64,000 bases of DNA from Mycobacteriaceae bacterium (lineage in GTDB: Bacteria > Actinomycetota > Actinomycetes > Mycobacteriales > Mycobacteriaceae). Location of the stretch: positions 26,537-90,536 of the forward strand of contig JAIEPH010000015.1 in assembly GCA_019749805.1 (NCBI GenBank), given 5' to 3'. The position numbers and the translations under genes were made by a program. Below, in pieces: positions 18,501-26,871 of the stretch. The notes beneath the pieces are model-generated. The model was not told the origin of the DNA. It saw nothing but the letters and a program-made list of their open reading frames with translations, and made no database searches. The first letter of the stretch is position 1. Every line of letters starts with the position of its first letter.

Positions 18501-20100
18501 TGACGACCGCCTCGCGGATGGCATCCAGTGGCGGGTTGGTCACCTGTGCGAAGAGTTCGACGAAGTAGTCGTAGAGCAGCCGGGATCGCTGGGACAGCAC
18601 GGCCGTCGGGGTGTCGGTGCCCATGGAGCCCAGCGGTTCGGCGCCAGAGGCGGCCATGGGGGTGAGCAGGATGCGCAGCTCTTCTTCGGTGTAGCCGAAC
18701 GCGATCTGTCGGCGCACGACGGACTCGTGGTTGGGCTGGACGCGGGCACGGTCGGCAAGGGTCTTGATGTCGAGCAGTCCGGAGTGCAGCCACTCGCCGT
18801 AGGGCTCCTGCCCGGCGAGGGACTCCTTGATCTCGTCGTCTCCCACGATGCGGCCGGTGGCGGTGTCGATGAGGAGCATCTTGCCGGGCTGCAGCCGGCC
18901 CTTGGCGACGATGTGCGCGGACGGCACGTCGAGCACCCCGCTCTCGCTGGCGAGGATGAGGCGGTCATCGAGGGTGCGCCACCAGCGTCCGGGCCGTAAT
19001 CCGTTGCGGTCCAGCACCGCTCCCACGAGCGTGCCGTCGGTGAACGTGACGCAGGCCGGGCCGTCCCACGGCTCCATCAGCGAGGCGTGGAACTGCCAGA
19101 ACGCGCGTTCGGCGGGCTCCATCGTGGTGTTGTTCTCCCACGCCTCGGGGATCATCATCAGCACGGCGTGCGGCAGGCTGCGCCCACCCAGGTGCAGCAG
19201 TTCGAGCACCTCGTCGAACGACGCCGAATCGGAGGCCTCTGGTGTGCAGATCGGTGAGAGCCGGGACAGGTCGCCTGGGATCTCGGCGCTGGCGAGCATC
19301 GCCTCGCGCGCGTGCATCCGGTTGCGGTTGCCGCGCACGGTGTTGATCTCACCGTTGTGCGCAACGAAACGGAAGGGATGCGCCAACGGCCACGACGGAA
19401 ACGTGTTCGTCGAAAACCGGCTGTGCACGATGGCGATCGCACTGCGGCAGCGCTCGTCGCGCAGATCCGGAAAGTATTGGGGCAGTTGCATTGTGGTGAG
19501 CATGCCCTTGTACACCATGGTTCGGCTGGACAGCGAAGGGAAATACACGCCGTTGCGCTCGGCGCGCTTGCGCAGCGGGTAGACATGGCGGTCGAGATCG
19601 ATGCCACCGAGATGCTGCGGCGAGGCGACGAACAGCTGCTCCATGCGCGGCATACAGCCGAGAGCCGTTGCACCGACCTCGGCTCCGTCCGGGTCGGTGG
19701 GGACCTCACGCCAGCCGAGCACGGTAAGCCCTTCGTCGGCGGCGATGGCTTCGACGTCGGCACGTGCGGTCGCGCGGGCGACGGAGTCCTGCGGTAGGAA
19801 GCAGATTCCGGCAGCGAAGGTGTTGGCGCCGTCAGCGGTGGGCGATGGCAACTCGAAGCCGGCGACGTCGCGCAGCAGTTCGACGGGCAGCTGGATCAGG
19901 ATTCCTGCGCCGTCACCGCTGTTGGGCTCGGCGCCCGCGGCTCCACGGTGTTCGAGATGCTCCAAGGCGACCAGCCCGTCGACGACGATGGCGTGCGACC
20001 GGCGGCCCTGGATATCGGTGATCATGGCGACGCCACACGAGTCAGACTCGTTATCCGGGTCGTAGAGCCCCTGGGGCTCGGGAAATGCCGAGTAGAGCAT
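15568..20100 (-). CDS. gltB: Glutamate synthase large subunit
   Basis: A 1510-residue enzyme that makes two glutamates from glutamine and 2-oxoglutarate. Order of domains: class-II glutamine amidotransferase with the nucleophile at Cys22 (SDSCGVAM), matured by removal of a short propeptide; central domain; FMN-binding synthase domain with [12 protein letters not shown] and [17 protein letters not shown]; the 3Fe-4S cysteines [12 protein letters not shown]; and a C-terminal beta-helix with [10 protein letters not shown]. The ATG is preceded by GGAGGG at about 10 bp and by the leader hairpin at 20117-20147. It overlaps gltD by 8 bp; pyk and tesB follow. Confidence 0.98.
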   Translation of the reverse strand: MLYSAFPEPQGLYDPDNESDSCGVAMITDIQGRRSHAIVVDGLVALEHLEHRGAAGAEPNSGDGAGILIQLPVELLRDVAGFELPSPTADGANTFAAGICFLPQDSVARATARADVEAIAADEGLTVLGWREVPTDPDGAEVGATALGCMPRMEQLFVASPQHLGGIDLDRHVYPLRKRAERNGVYFPSLSSRTMVYKGMLTTMQLPQYFPDLRDERCRSAIAIVHSRFSTNTFPSWPLAHPFRFVAHNGEINTVRGNRNRMHAREAMLASAEIPGDLSRLSPICTPEASDSASFDEVLELLHLGGRSLPHAVLMMIPEAWENNTTMEPAERAFWQFHASLMEPWDGPACVTFTDGTLVGAVLDRNGLRPGRWWRTLDDRLILASESGVLDVPSAHIVAKGRLQPGKMLLIDTATGRIVGDDEIKESLAGQEPYGEWLHSGLLDIKTLADRARVQPNHESVVRRQIAFGYTEEELRILLTPMAASGAEPLGSMGTDTPTAVLSQRSRLLYDYFVELFAQVTNPPLDAIREAVVTSMARVMGPEHNLLEPTAASCRQIVLRWPVLDNDELNKIVHINDDGEQGGLRTAVLKALYDVERGGEGLADALEDLRLRACDAIAKGARTLVISDRDSDHTRAPIPSLLAVSAVHHHLVRTKERTTVALVVESGDAREVHHIAMLIGFGAAAVNPYLAFESIEDLIREGELTGIEPAAAVRNYLKALGKGVMKVMSKMGISTVASYTAAQAFEAVGIDKHVIDEYFTGTPSQLGGVGMEVLAEEVKVRHRRAYPENPTERVHRRLEVGGEYAFRREGELHLFTPEVVFLLQHSTRTGRHDIFKQYSDEVNRLSREGGTLRGLFSFKKLRPPVPLEEVESVDSIVTRFNTGAMSYGSISAEAHETMAIAMNNLGGRSNSGEGGEDTERLYDPRRRSAVKQVASGRFGVTSDYLLNATDIQIKMAQGAKPGEGGQLPGYKVYPNIARTRHSTPGVGLISPPPHHDIYSIEDLAQLIHDLKNANADARIHVKLVSSVGVGTVAAGVSKAHADVVLISGYDGGTGAAPLTSLKHAGMPWEIGLADTQQTLMLNGLRDRITVQCDGGMRTARDVVVAALLGAEEYGFATAPLVVSGCIMMRVCHLDTCPVGVATQNPELRARFNGKPEFVENYFRFIAEDIRHYLAELGFRSIDEAVGHAEMLDTDEGVAHWKSRGLDLAPVFTVPNRRGDEARRRTRGQEHGLEEALDRTLIQLAEGALEDAHPVRLELPVRNVNRTVGTLLGSEVTRRYGAAGLPDNTIHIRLTGSAGQSVGAFLPPGITLELIGDANDYVGKGLSGGRVIVRPPDDVLFLPEDNVIAGNTLLFGATSGELYLRGRVGERFAARNSGALTVVEGVGDHACEYMTGGRVVVLGKTGRNMAAGMSGGIAFVLGLDPKNVNIEMVDLQRLEPEDLTWLRDVIATHAKYTGSTLAASVLSDWPRRSAQFTKVMPRDYQRVLEATLVAKREGRDVDTAIMEASRG

Positions 20101-20116
20101 CGAGGAAGAACCCTCC

Positions 20117-20147
20117 GCAGTCCTGGGAAATCATGTCCCGGGACTGC
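20117..20147 (-). promoter_or_regulatory. Leader hairpin of gltB, touching the ribosome binding site
   Basis: Two 12-base arms, GCAGTCCTGGGA (20117-20128) and TCCCGGGACTGC (20136-20147), pair at eleven of twelve positions around a 7-base loop. On the gltB strand the hairpin ends directly at the GGAGGG ribosome binding site (complement of 20111-20116) and has no U-tract, so it is unlikely to be a terminator. It could be an RNA control element or a DNA operator. Which effector or protein acts on it is unknown. Confidence 0.5.
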
Positions 20148-20163
20148 ACCGGCCCGAAGCTCG

Positions 20164-20169
20164 ATTGTA
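20164..20169 (-). promoter_or_regulatory. Probable -10 element of the gltB promoter
   Basis: The minus strand reads TACAAT here, a good mycobacterial TANNNT -10 hexamer, in the 86-bp gap between the DUF2752 gene and gltB. The start of transcription would fall near 20157, giving a leader of about 57 nt that contains the hairpin. No convincing -35 hexamer is seen. Confidence 0.45.
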
Positions 20170-20186
20170 TCAGCGCAGCGCGTTGG

Positions 20187-20606
20187 CTACCCGTCGAGAA
20201 GCGTCGGGACCAGCGGGAATCCGGGAAGATTCCGTACCACCGTCCACGCGACGGCGATCGCGACGATGACGGCGCCGGAGACCGGCGTCAGCCATGGGCG
20301 GCCACTTTGGCGCCGCAGCAGGACCCCAACCAGCAGCAGCGGCAAGCCGATCAAGGCGACGACATTGTCGACGACGGCGGCGGCCAGGTCGCCGTTGAGA
20401 ACGTCATGGACCATGCGCAGGCCGCCGCAACCCGGACAGAACAGACCCGTGGCCGCGTGGAAGGGGCACGCGGGGAACAAAAAGTTCGGCCGATGGGGGT
20501 CGGCGATGCCGATGTAGGCCAGAGCACCGACCAAGGCGGCACCCGTGCCGAGGGCGGTGTAGAGCCGCCCCCGGTTGGGGGTCGTGCTGGTCGTACTAGG
20601 TGCCAT
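20187..20606 (-). CDS. DUF2752 membrane protein (Rv1616-like)
   Basis: A 139-residue membrane protein with three hydrophobic segments (about residues 17-35, 80-97, 108-125). The DUF2752 signature is visible: FPACPFHAATGLFCPGCGGLRMVHDVLNGDLAAAVVDN, that is CPxCGxxR followed by a conserved helix. The two Cys of CPGC may bind metal or form a disulphide; no function is established. The ATG lies inside the end of the TM2 gene (11-bp overlap), and the pair corresponds in order to Rv1616 and Rv1615 of M. tuberculosis. Confidence 0.88.
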   Translation of the reverse strand: MAPSTTSTTPNRGRLYTALGTGAALVGALAYIGIADPHRPNFLFPACPFHAATGLFCPGCGGLRMVHDVLNGDLAAAVVDNVVALIGLPLLLVGVLLRRQSGRPWLTPVSGAVIVAIAVAWTVVRNLPGFPLVPTLLDG

Positions 20607-20997
20607 CGCGCAGCGGGCGACCCTGCGGATCGCGCACCTTGTCGGTGAGCATCAGGATCGCGTCGATGATGCCCCAGATTATGGCGCCGATACCGCAGGT
20701 CACCAGGCCGACGATGAGCTGGGCCACGCCGAGCCCCGTCTGGCCGATGTACATGCGGCCGATACCGACAAGCCCGAAGAGGCCGAGCAGCTGCAGCAGG
20801 CCCGCGACGACCTTGGATTTATCCGAGTACGGCTCACCGGTCATCGGGTGCCTGCCGAAGGGCGCGCTCGGGTCCATGTAGGCCTGCGGATACTGGCCGC
20901 CCGGAGGCGGATAAGGCGGTGGGTAGCCAGGCTGCGGCGGGGGCGGCGGCGTTGGCTGGCTTCCATATTCGTTGCCACCGAACTGCGGCTCAGTCAT
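20596..20997 (-). CDS. TM2-domain membrane protein (Rv1615-like)
   Basis: A 133-residue protein with a 60-residue Pro/Gly/Tyr/Gln-rich N-terminus, then the linker DKSKVVAGLLQLLGLFGLVGIGRMYIG, a short turn, and a second helix VTCGIGAIIWGIIDAILMLT: the TM2 pair joined by the GR.YIG turn. The C-terminus is DKVRDPQGRPLRDGT. Function unknown. ATG at 20997 is used; an ATG six bases upstream (21003) adds two residues. In M. tuberculosis lgt follows upstream at this point; here the next gene is an unrelated TetR regulator. Confidence 0.86.
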   Translation of the reverse strand: MTEPQFGGNEYGSQPTPPPPPQPGYPPPYPPPGGQYPQAYMDPSAPFGRHPMTGEPYSDKSKVVAGLLQLLGLFGLVGIGRMYIGQTGLGVAQLIVGLVTCGIGAIIWGIIDAILMLTDKVRDPQGRPLRDGT

Positions 20998-21029
20998 GCC
21001 CACAGCATGCCAGAAACGCCGCCATTACT

Positions 21030-21608
21030 TCAGGTTTGGCCACTCACCAGCTGAAGGACGTCGGCGAGACCGTCTACCGGTAGCGACGGGTCAATGGAGC
21101 GAAGCAGTCCGAGGCCGACTCCGAGGGCAAGCATGACGGTGGCCGTTTCGCCGCCGGGCAGCGCCGGCGTGGTGTTGCCGGCGGATTCTGCTGCCCCGGT
21201 GAGCATTTGGAGTATGCCGTTGAGTCGAGACGCGAGTTCGTTGCGCAGTTGCTCGTTGTGGCGGGCGTGCGCAGCGAACTCGACTTCCAGGGACGTCCAG
21301 GCCGGATCGCCGATGACGCGCTCGGCCCACGCCTGTAGTCCCACGACGCGGGACGCGGCGTCCGGCTTGGCCATGATGTCGAGAATCTCGCCGAGACGCT
21401 CTCCGCGGACCTCGTCGAGCACGGCGATGCACAGCTCGTCCTTGTTGCGGAAGTTCGAGTAGACCGCGCCTTTCGAGAAACCCGCGGCCTCGGCGACCTT
21501 TTCCAGCGACGTCGGGTGATAGCCGTCCTCGAAGAAGAGCTGCCTGGCGGTCTTGACCAGTTGCGTCCTGGTCTGGGCCTGGCTTTCGGCGCGGGTCATC
21601 CGAGGCAC
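21030..21608 (-). CDS. TetR-family transcriptional regulator
   Basis: A 192-residue repressor-type protein. The N-terminal helix-turn-helix spans about residues 12-58: TRTQLVKTARQLFFEDGYHPTSLEKVAEAAGFSKGAVYSNFRNKDEL, the classic TetR signature. The C-terminal ligand domain is a mostly helical, Ala/Leu-rich segment of the type found in mycobacterial TetR_C_6-like regulators. GTG at 21608 has AGGAT seven bases upstream; an in-frame ATG at 21599 is possible. It is divergent from the decayed SDR/monooxygenase pair and presumably controls that promoter and its own. Confidence 0.9.
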   Translation of the reverse strand: MPRMTRAESQAQTRTQLVKTARQLFFEDGYHPTSLEKVAEAAGFSKGAVYSNFRNKDELCIAVLDEVRGERLGEILDIMAKPDAASRVVGLQAWAERVIGDPAWTSLEVEFAAHARHNEQLRNELASRLNGILQMLTGAAESAGNTTPALPGGETATVMLALGVGLGLLRSIDPSLPVDGLADVLQLVSGQT

Positions 21609-21625
21609 GGCGCCATCCTACCCGA

Positions 21626-21654
21626 TTGACATACTTTTGGACTCTGGATACCGT
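21626..21654 (+). promoter_or_regulatory. Strong SigA-type promoter for the SDR/monooxygenase remnant
   Basis: TTGACA (21626-21631) and TACCGT (21649-21654) are spaced by 17 bp, a perfect -35 with a TANNNT -10. Transcription would begin near 21661, and AGGAGG follows 5 bp before the GTG start at 21682. It lies between the divergent TetR and SDR genes, where the TetR operator is also expected, although no clear palindrome was found. Confidence 0.6.
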
Positions 21655-21681
21655 CGGTTTCCGAATTGAGAGGAGGCCGCC

Positions 21682-22275
21682 GTGACCTATCCCAAGATCG
21701 CGCTGGACGGCGCCGTCGTCGCCGTGACGGGCGGCGCGCGCGGCATCGGCAAGGCGACCGCCGACCTCTTCGCCTCCAAAGGTGCTGTGGTCTGCGTCGG
21801 GGATCTCGATCCGGCGCAGGCGGCGGACGCACTTGTCCTCGACGTCACCTCCCGCGCTTCGTTCGGGGCGTTCGTCGACACGGCGCTCGAACGTCACGGC
21901 CGCATCGACATCCTCGTCAACAACGCCGGCGTGATGCCGCACATGATCGAGCGCGGCCGAGGACATGTGGTCAATGTGGCGTCGATGGCAGGCAAGCGGA
22001 CGCGGCTCGCGTCGGGCGTGCCACTCGGCCACGGGCTGCCGACGGTCGACGCCGATGACGTCGCATGCGCGATTGTCGGCAGTGTCCGCAGTCGACGCGC
22101 CGAGATCACCGTGCCCAGGTATCGGGCGGGATGGGATGTGGTGAATGCGGCGGTACCGGAACCAGTGATGCGCGTGGGTCGCAAGCTGATCGGCGATCGC
22201 AGGGCACTGACGTCGGTGCAGAACGATGTCCGCGCCGCCGATGAGGAAACGATCGCGGCGCAGGCCCGCCGATGA
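21682..22275 (+). CDS. Short-chain dehydrogenase remnant with internal deletions
   Basis: An open 197-residue frame with the start of an SDR: TGGARGIGKATADLF (cofactor loop), GDLDPAQA, RIDILVNNAGVMP. The sequence then jumps straight to HMIERGRGHVVNVASMAGK, lacking the 35-40 residues that normally come between, and after AGK jumps to RTRLASGVPLGHGLPTVDADDVACAI, lacking about 45 residues that would hold the catalytic Tyr-X3-Lys. Family members are about 270 residues. Both losses are in frame, so the frame stays open, but the product should be inactive. AGGAGG precedes the GTG start, and its end overlaps the monooxygenase start (ATGA). Confidence 0.75.
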   Translation: MTYPKIALDGAVVAVTGGARGIGKATADLFASKGAVVCVGDLDPAQAADALVLDVTSRASFGAFVDTALERHGRIDILVNNAGVMPHMIERGRGHVVNVASMAGKRTRLASGVPLGHGLPTVDADDVACAIVGSVRSRRAEITVPRYRAGWDVVNAAVPEPVMRVGRKLIGDRRALTSVQNDVRAADEETIAAQARR

Positions 22276-23728
22276 CGCGCGAACCTCGGGTTGTCATCAT
22301 CGGCGCGGGCATTGCGGGCATCGCCACCGCGGTGACATTGCAGCGGGCCGGTTTCCGCGACTTCACGATCCTGGAGAAGGGTTCCGACGTCGGCGGCGTA
22401 TGGCACTGGAACCGCTATCCCGGCCTCACATGCGACGTCCCGTCGCAGCTGTACCAGTTCTCGTTCGCGCCGAAGCCGGACTGGTCGGGGCTGTTTGCAC
22501 CCGGTGAGGAGATTCAGCGCTATCTTCGCGGCGTTGTCGACAGTCACCGTCTCGGCAGCCGTATCAGGCTCAACGCTGAAGTTCAGTCGGCGGTCTTCAC
22601 CGGGTCACTCTGGCGGATAACGACTTCTGACGGTATGGAGTCCGAAGCGGACTTCCTGATATCGGCGACGGGTGTGCTCCATCATCCGTTCACTCCCGAC
22701 ATTGCCGGCCTGGAGAGTTTTACGGGCGACGTTGTGCACACCGCACGCTGGGATGACGAGGTCGTCACCGACGGGCGACGCATTGCGGTAATCGGCACCG
22801 GATCGACCGGCGTGCAGGTCGTGTCCGCGCTTCAACCGGGTGCCGCTCGGATCAGCCATCTCGTGCGATCACCGCAGTGGGTGATATGGGCGCCGATGGG
22901 TCTGCGCCAGCCCGAGCTGGTCGGCAGGCTGTTACGGAGGCTGCCCTCGGTGCACCGGAGGCTGTACGACGTGTTGCTCTGGGGCTCAGGCATTCTCGCC
23001 GACATCACGACGCGACCCAGCTGGCGGCGGCGGCTGGTGCAGGCGTACGCGCGGTGGTCGTTGCGCAATCAGGTACGCGATCCGGGGTTGCGCGAAAGCC
23101 TCACCCCTGACTATCAACCGTTGTGCAAGCGGCAGGTCGTGTCGAGCTCGTACTATCGCGCGATCGTGCGGGAAACGCGGAGCTGGTCACCACGCCGATC
23201 GTGCGGGTGACGCCGCAGGGCATTCGGCTAGCCGACGGCCGTGAGATCGACATCGACCTGCTGGTGTTGGCGACCGGCTTCCACACCCATCACTACATGC
23301 GACCCATACGGTTGCGTGGGCGAGATGGCATCTCGATCGACGACGCGTGGGCCAAGGGGCCACGGGCATATCGGATGACGGCGATCCCCGGCTTCCCCAA
23401 CCTCTTTACGGTGCTGGGCCCCAATTCGCCGACGGGCTCGATCTCCCTGCAGTATTCGTCGGAGCTGACGGCCCGCTACATCACACATTGGCTGCGGAGG
23501 TTCCGCGATGGCGAGATCGACACCGTCGAGGTGACCGAGGAAGCCACCGCGAAGTTTAACGACGACGTCACCGCCGCGTTGGGGCCCACGGTGTGGAATA
23601 CCGGTTGTAACTCTTGGTATCTCACCGACGAGGGAAACGTCGACCTGTGGCCATACGACCGCAAGACGATGACGGCCATGCTGCACCGCCCCGACGATCG
23701 CGACTTCCACATCGCCTCTTCCGGCTAG
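22272..23728 (+). pseudogene. Flavin-containing monooxygenase broken by a single-base frameshift
   Basis: The first frame (22272 to about 23171) encodes an FMO/Baeyer-Villiger-type enzyme: VVIIGAGIAGIATAV (FAD), EKGSDVGGVWHWNRYPG, ISATGVLHHPFTPDIAGLESF, AVIGTGSTGVQV (NADPH). At YYRAIVR the homology leaves this frame and resumes at NAELVTTPIVRVTPQGI in the frame that ends at 23728, through LVLATGFHTHHYM and GPNSPTGSIS. One base is missing near 23171-23174 (CGGGAAACGCGG). Restored, the protein would be about 485 residues, normal for the family. The disruption could be real decay or an assembly error; the deleted SDR beside it favours decay. Its last 4 bp overlap the convergent HNH gene. Confidence 0.85.
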
Positions 23729-25155
23729 AAGGGTGGGGGTTTGTAGTTGGCGGCGAGCCAGGCTTGGTGTTGCCGTTCTTCTTCGGCGATGAGTTCGGTG
23801 CGTTCGCGTCGTTCGGCGTTGATGCGGTCCTGGCGGTCCTTGGCGCGGGTTTGCTTGCGCCGCGGCATCATTGCGCTGCGATCCGTGTTCGGATCGACGA
23901 CGTACGGCGGCAGATCCAGTTCCCCGGTGGGTTGGGCCAGGGCGGGGAACATCGCCGCCCCATGCGCTTCGGTGCTGTAAACGTGCCCGGTAGGCGACGT
24001 CAGCACGATCGTGCCGTCGGGCAACTGCCGATCGATCCACCCGCAGAACGTCTTGATCAGATGGTGAATCCGGCAGTAATGCTTGGTGTTCGACGGGTGC
24101 GTCGGACCCAACGGATAGGGCACCGTGTGATCGATATCGGACTTCTCGACCGGCTTGTCGCAGCCCGGCCAGCGGCACGTCAAGTCACGCCACTGAAGGA
24201 ACTCTTTGGTCTTGGCGCTCGGGCGGTACCCGGGATCGGGCGCCCCACCGCTCGGTGCGGTCAGCGGCTTGAGCGTGGCATTCTTCGCCATGTCGCGTAC
24301 CGACTCGGCGGGCAAAATCCCGAACCCCCGCAGATACCCCGGCGCATCACTGGTGCCCTCCAGAGTGGCCTGTTCGGCGAGCACATGAATCACCGCCGTG
24401 GCCGCAGCGCTCTTGGCGTCCGCCTGCGTAGCCTGCGCTGCGCAGTCCTCACGCCCGCACTCACACGCCAGCGTGGCCTCGCTCCGTCCCAACGCTCCAG
24501 TGGCATCCGCGCGACGCTGGCTCTGGCTGCGCGGATCGTGCTCACACACCGTGGCGGCCAACGCATCCAACCGCGCATCAAGTGCCGCCCCGTCGGCGGC
24601 ACGCACATGACCGGAGGCAAACGCCATGCCCGGACCGGCCTCGTCCACCTCGAAGTACCGGTTCTCATCGACCTTGGGCGGGACGCGAACGCCGGCGGGG
24701 TCGAACTTGGCCACCCACTGGTCCACCCGATCCCGCAGCTTGGGCCTGGACAGCTTCATCCACTTCTCGCAATACCGGGCGATCGCCTCGTCCAACTCCG
24801 GCATCAACGCATCCTCGACATTGTCGGTGCGGTTGATGATCGTCGACACCATGCGGTAGTCAATGGTGCCGCGCAAAAACACCTTGGCCACAGCGGGCAA
24901 CCGATGCGCCAGCGCACACGCGAACTGCACCTGCCCGACCGCGCGGGAGTGGCTGATGTTCTGCACCGCCGACACGTCAGCAGCCGTGGCGGCACAGTTA
25001 TCGACCGCGCACCAATCAAGGTCGGCCAACGCGCCCTGATTCCGGGTGTAGAGCTCGGCGACGGCCAACAACCGCTCGGCCATACACGTCGACTGATAAC
25101 GGGTGGACTCCCCCATCACGTCAATGAGATCCCCATCCGACATGCCCTCGAACAT
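23725..25155 (-). CDS. 13E12-repeat family protein: DUF222 plus HNH endonuclease domain
   Basis: A 476-residue protein. The N-terminal DUF222 region (about residues 1-320) is helical and contains AERLLAVAELY and the DARLDALAATVCEHDPRSQSQRRADA stretch. The C-terminal HNH nuclease motif reads CRWPGCDKPVEKSDIDHTVPY...NTKHYCRIHHLIKT, with zinc-type Cys pairs and DH/N/H catalytic residues. A Lys/Arg-rich tail follows. This is the mycobacterial 13E12 repeat family, present in several copies in M. tuberculosis; its role is undefined, with a nuclease activity only presumed. ATG at 25155 is chosen; a TTG at 25185 is less likely. It is convergent with the broken monooxygenase (4-bp overlap). Confidence 0.88.
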   Translation of the reverse strand: MFEGMSDGDLIDVMGESTRYQSTCMAERLLAVAELYTRNQGALADLDWCAVDNCAATAADVSAVQNISHSRAVGQVQFACALAHRLPAVAKVFLRGTIDYRMVSTIINRTDNVEDALMPELDEAIARYCEKWMKLSRPKLRDRVDQWVAKFDPAGVRVPPKVDENRYFEVDEAGPGMAFASGHVRAADGAALDARLDALAATVCEHDPRSQSQRRADATGALGRSEATLACECGREDCAAQATQADAKSAAATAVIHVLAEQATLEGTSDAPGYLRGFGILPAESVRDMAKNATLKPLTAPSGGAPDPGYRPSAKTKEFLQWRDLTCRWPGCDKPVEKSDIDHTVPYPLGPTHPSNTKHYCRIHHLIKTFCGWIDRQLPDGTIVLTSPTGHVYSTEAHGAAMFPALAQPTGELDLPPYVVDPNTDRSAMMPRRKQTRAKDRQDRINAERRERTELIAEEERQHQAWLAANYKPPPF

Positions 25156-25329
25156 ACGTGCGATTCTATCGGCACCCCCTGACAAGTCCCGTCAGCTCCG
25201 TCGCGCGGCCTCCTGCGCCAACTGGACGCGCGACGTCAGACGCAATTGGGTGTCGACGTGCCCTGGGTGCGTCTGCACCGACACCACTCGTGATAACGCC
25301 TCGGCCAATGCTGACTTTCGGCGACGCCT

Positions 25330-26871
25330 TCACAGCCTGCCCCTGAGGCGATCGCGGTACGACCGGCCGTCCGGGTCGTACGTCAACCGGTAGACGGGCT
25401 CGGACCACAGCCGCGTGAACAAGCTGGGTTGCTCCGCCTTGTGCGGTCGAAGCCTGCCCGGCGGCCTCGGGCCTCGGCGGCCGGAAGCGTGCCAGCGCTC
25501 CAATTCCTGTGCTGATTCGACGATTTCGCGCACCGCGGTGGCCGGTTCGACCAGTCCGCGATCATCGCTGCCGTCGTCGGCGCGATCGAGGTGTTCACGC
25601 AGTAACCGAAGCCTCAGATCACGCGCGAACTTACCCTCGGTGTCGAGGACGGCGCACGTCAGCTCGCTGTCGTGCGTCCAAGACCGCCGATTGAGGTTGT
25701 CGCTGCCGACGCACGCCCAGATGTCGTCGATGACACACACTTTGGCGTGCACATACACCGGTGTGCCCGCAGAGTTTTCGACGTCGAAAACGTGTACCCG
25801 TTCCGGACTGGCCGCGCGACACGTCTCGAGCGCCTGCCAGCGACCGATGAGATTGGGCGGCAACTCGAGTCGTCCGTCGACGTCGGGATGGCGCGGGATG
25901 ACGGCAACCAGGTGTAGGTCGGGGTTCTCGTTCAGCGCCTGAGCGAAAAGCTTCGCCACCCGCTTCGACCACAGGTACTGGTCCTCGACGTAGATCAGCC
26001 GACGGGCACGCGGCACCACCTTGTTGTAGGCACGCGCAATGCTGCGCTCGCCGTTGGGGGCGAAGTCGTACGCGAAGTGGGCATCGGGGTATGTGCGCAG
26101 CACCTGTACGGCGTGCGGTCCGCATGGCGGCGGATCCGGCGGCTGATCGGGCAACGGATCGGCGTTCATGTCGGCACCGGCGAACTTGTCCCGCAGCCAC
26201 GCCAAGGGATTGAGCATGTCCAGCGACGCTGGATCGTTCCAACGCTCGCGGAAAGTCGTGTCGAGGGCACCCACTGCGGGACCCTGCACCCGCAGTTGTA
26301 CGTCATGCCACGGTGGATTCTCGCCGTACCGTTCGGCCATCTGCACCGCCTGCGGGTCGCCGCGGTGCGATGCGTCGTCGCGGCGGGAATGGCACAGGTC
26401 GATACCGCCGGCGAACGCGACGTCTCGCTCAGGTGCACCGGGATGCCTGATGACGACGAGCTTCTGATGGTGGGATCCGCCGATGCGCACGCGCTGGTCG
26501 AGCAACACTTCCCCGCCTGCGCGTTCGATCGCCTCGCCGAGGTGCCGGTTCTCCTCCTCGCTATAGGCGAACTTGTCCAGATGGGATCGCCACACCAGAC
26601 CCTTGACGACGACACCGCGTTCGGCGGCGTGACAGAACAATTCGCGGACCGTTAAACCGTCGTCGCGCATTTTCTGGTCAGGGTCGCCGCGCCAGTCCGT
26701 GAAGAACAGGTGATCCCCCTCGCCGAGCGCTTCCACTTCGGTGGCGAGGTGATCGAAGTACGTCGACCCGTGGATGAGTGGCTCGGCCAGATTCCCCTCG
26801 CACCACCCGGACAAGGTGGAATCCGGGTTGCCGCGTTCGTCCTCGGTGAGGAACCAATCGGTGATGTTCAT
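25330..26871 (-). CDS. Phospholipase D-fold protein, downstream copy of a tandem pair
   Basis: A 513-residue protein with two PLD half-domains. First: GGDHLFF-type core, then GGSHHQKLVVIRHPG (His135-x-Lys137) followed by AFAGGIDLCHSRRDD. Second: GTPVYVHAKVCVIDDIWACVGSDNLNRRSW, a full HxK-x4-D motif. The aspartate normally six residues after HxK is absent in the first half. No signal peptide is seen, so it is probably cytosolic or membrane-associated. Candidate reactions are phosphodiester hydrolysis or phosphatidyl transfer; substrate unknown. Its ATG overlaps the stop of the upstream paralogue (ATGA). A longer upstream reading in this frame is only the shadow of that paralogue. Confidence 0.85.
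   Translation of the reverse strand: MNITDWFLTEDERGNPDSTLSGWCEGNLAEPLIHGSTYFDHLATEVEALGEGDHLFFTDWRGDPDQKMRDDGLTVRELFCHAAERGVVVKGLVWRSHLDKFAYSEEENRHLGEAIERAGGEVLLDQRVRIGGSHHQKLVVIRHPGAPERDVAFAGGIDLCHSRRDDASHRGDPQAVQMAERYGENPPWHDVQLRVQGPAVGALDTTFRERWNDPASLDMLNPLAWLRDKFAGADMNADPLPDQPPDPPPCGPHAVQVLRTYPDAHFAYDFAPNGERSIARAYNKVVPRARRLIYVEDQYLWSKRVAKLFAQALNENPDLHLVAVIPRHPDVDGRLELPPNLIGRWQALETCRAASPERVHVFDVENSAGTPVYVHAKVCVIDDIWACVGSDNLNRRSWTHDSELTCAVLDTEGKFARDLRLRLLREHLDRADDGSDDRGLVEPATAVREIVESAQELERWHASGRRGPRPPGRLRPHKAEQPSLFTRLWSEPVYRLTYDPDGRSYRDRLRGRL

Noticed and set aside
13735..20065. Many long plus-strand open frames opposite gltB, gltD and pyk
   Set aside because: They lack homology, have Arg/Ala/Ser/Pro-biased composition and mirror the codon structure of the real genes.
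20117..20147. DosR box or intrinsic terminator upstream of gltB
   Set aside because: The palindrome centre does not fit the DosR consensus and no U-tract follows, so it is listed as a leader hairpin instead.
26708..26735. Third copy of the palindromic GGGGGATC repeat inside the phospholipase-D gene
   Set aside because: The similar GTGATCCCCCTC string aligns with ordinary codons of the paralogue at 28248-28275 and has no hairpin arms.
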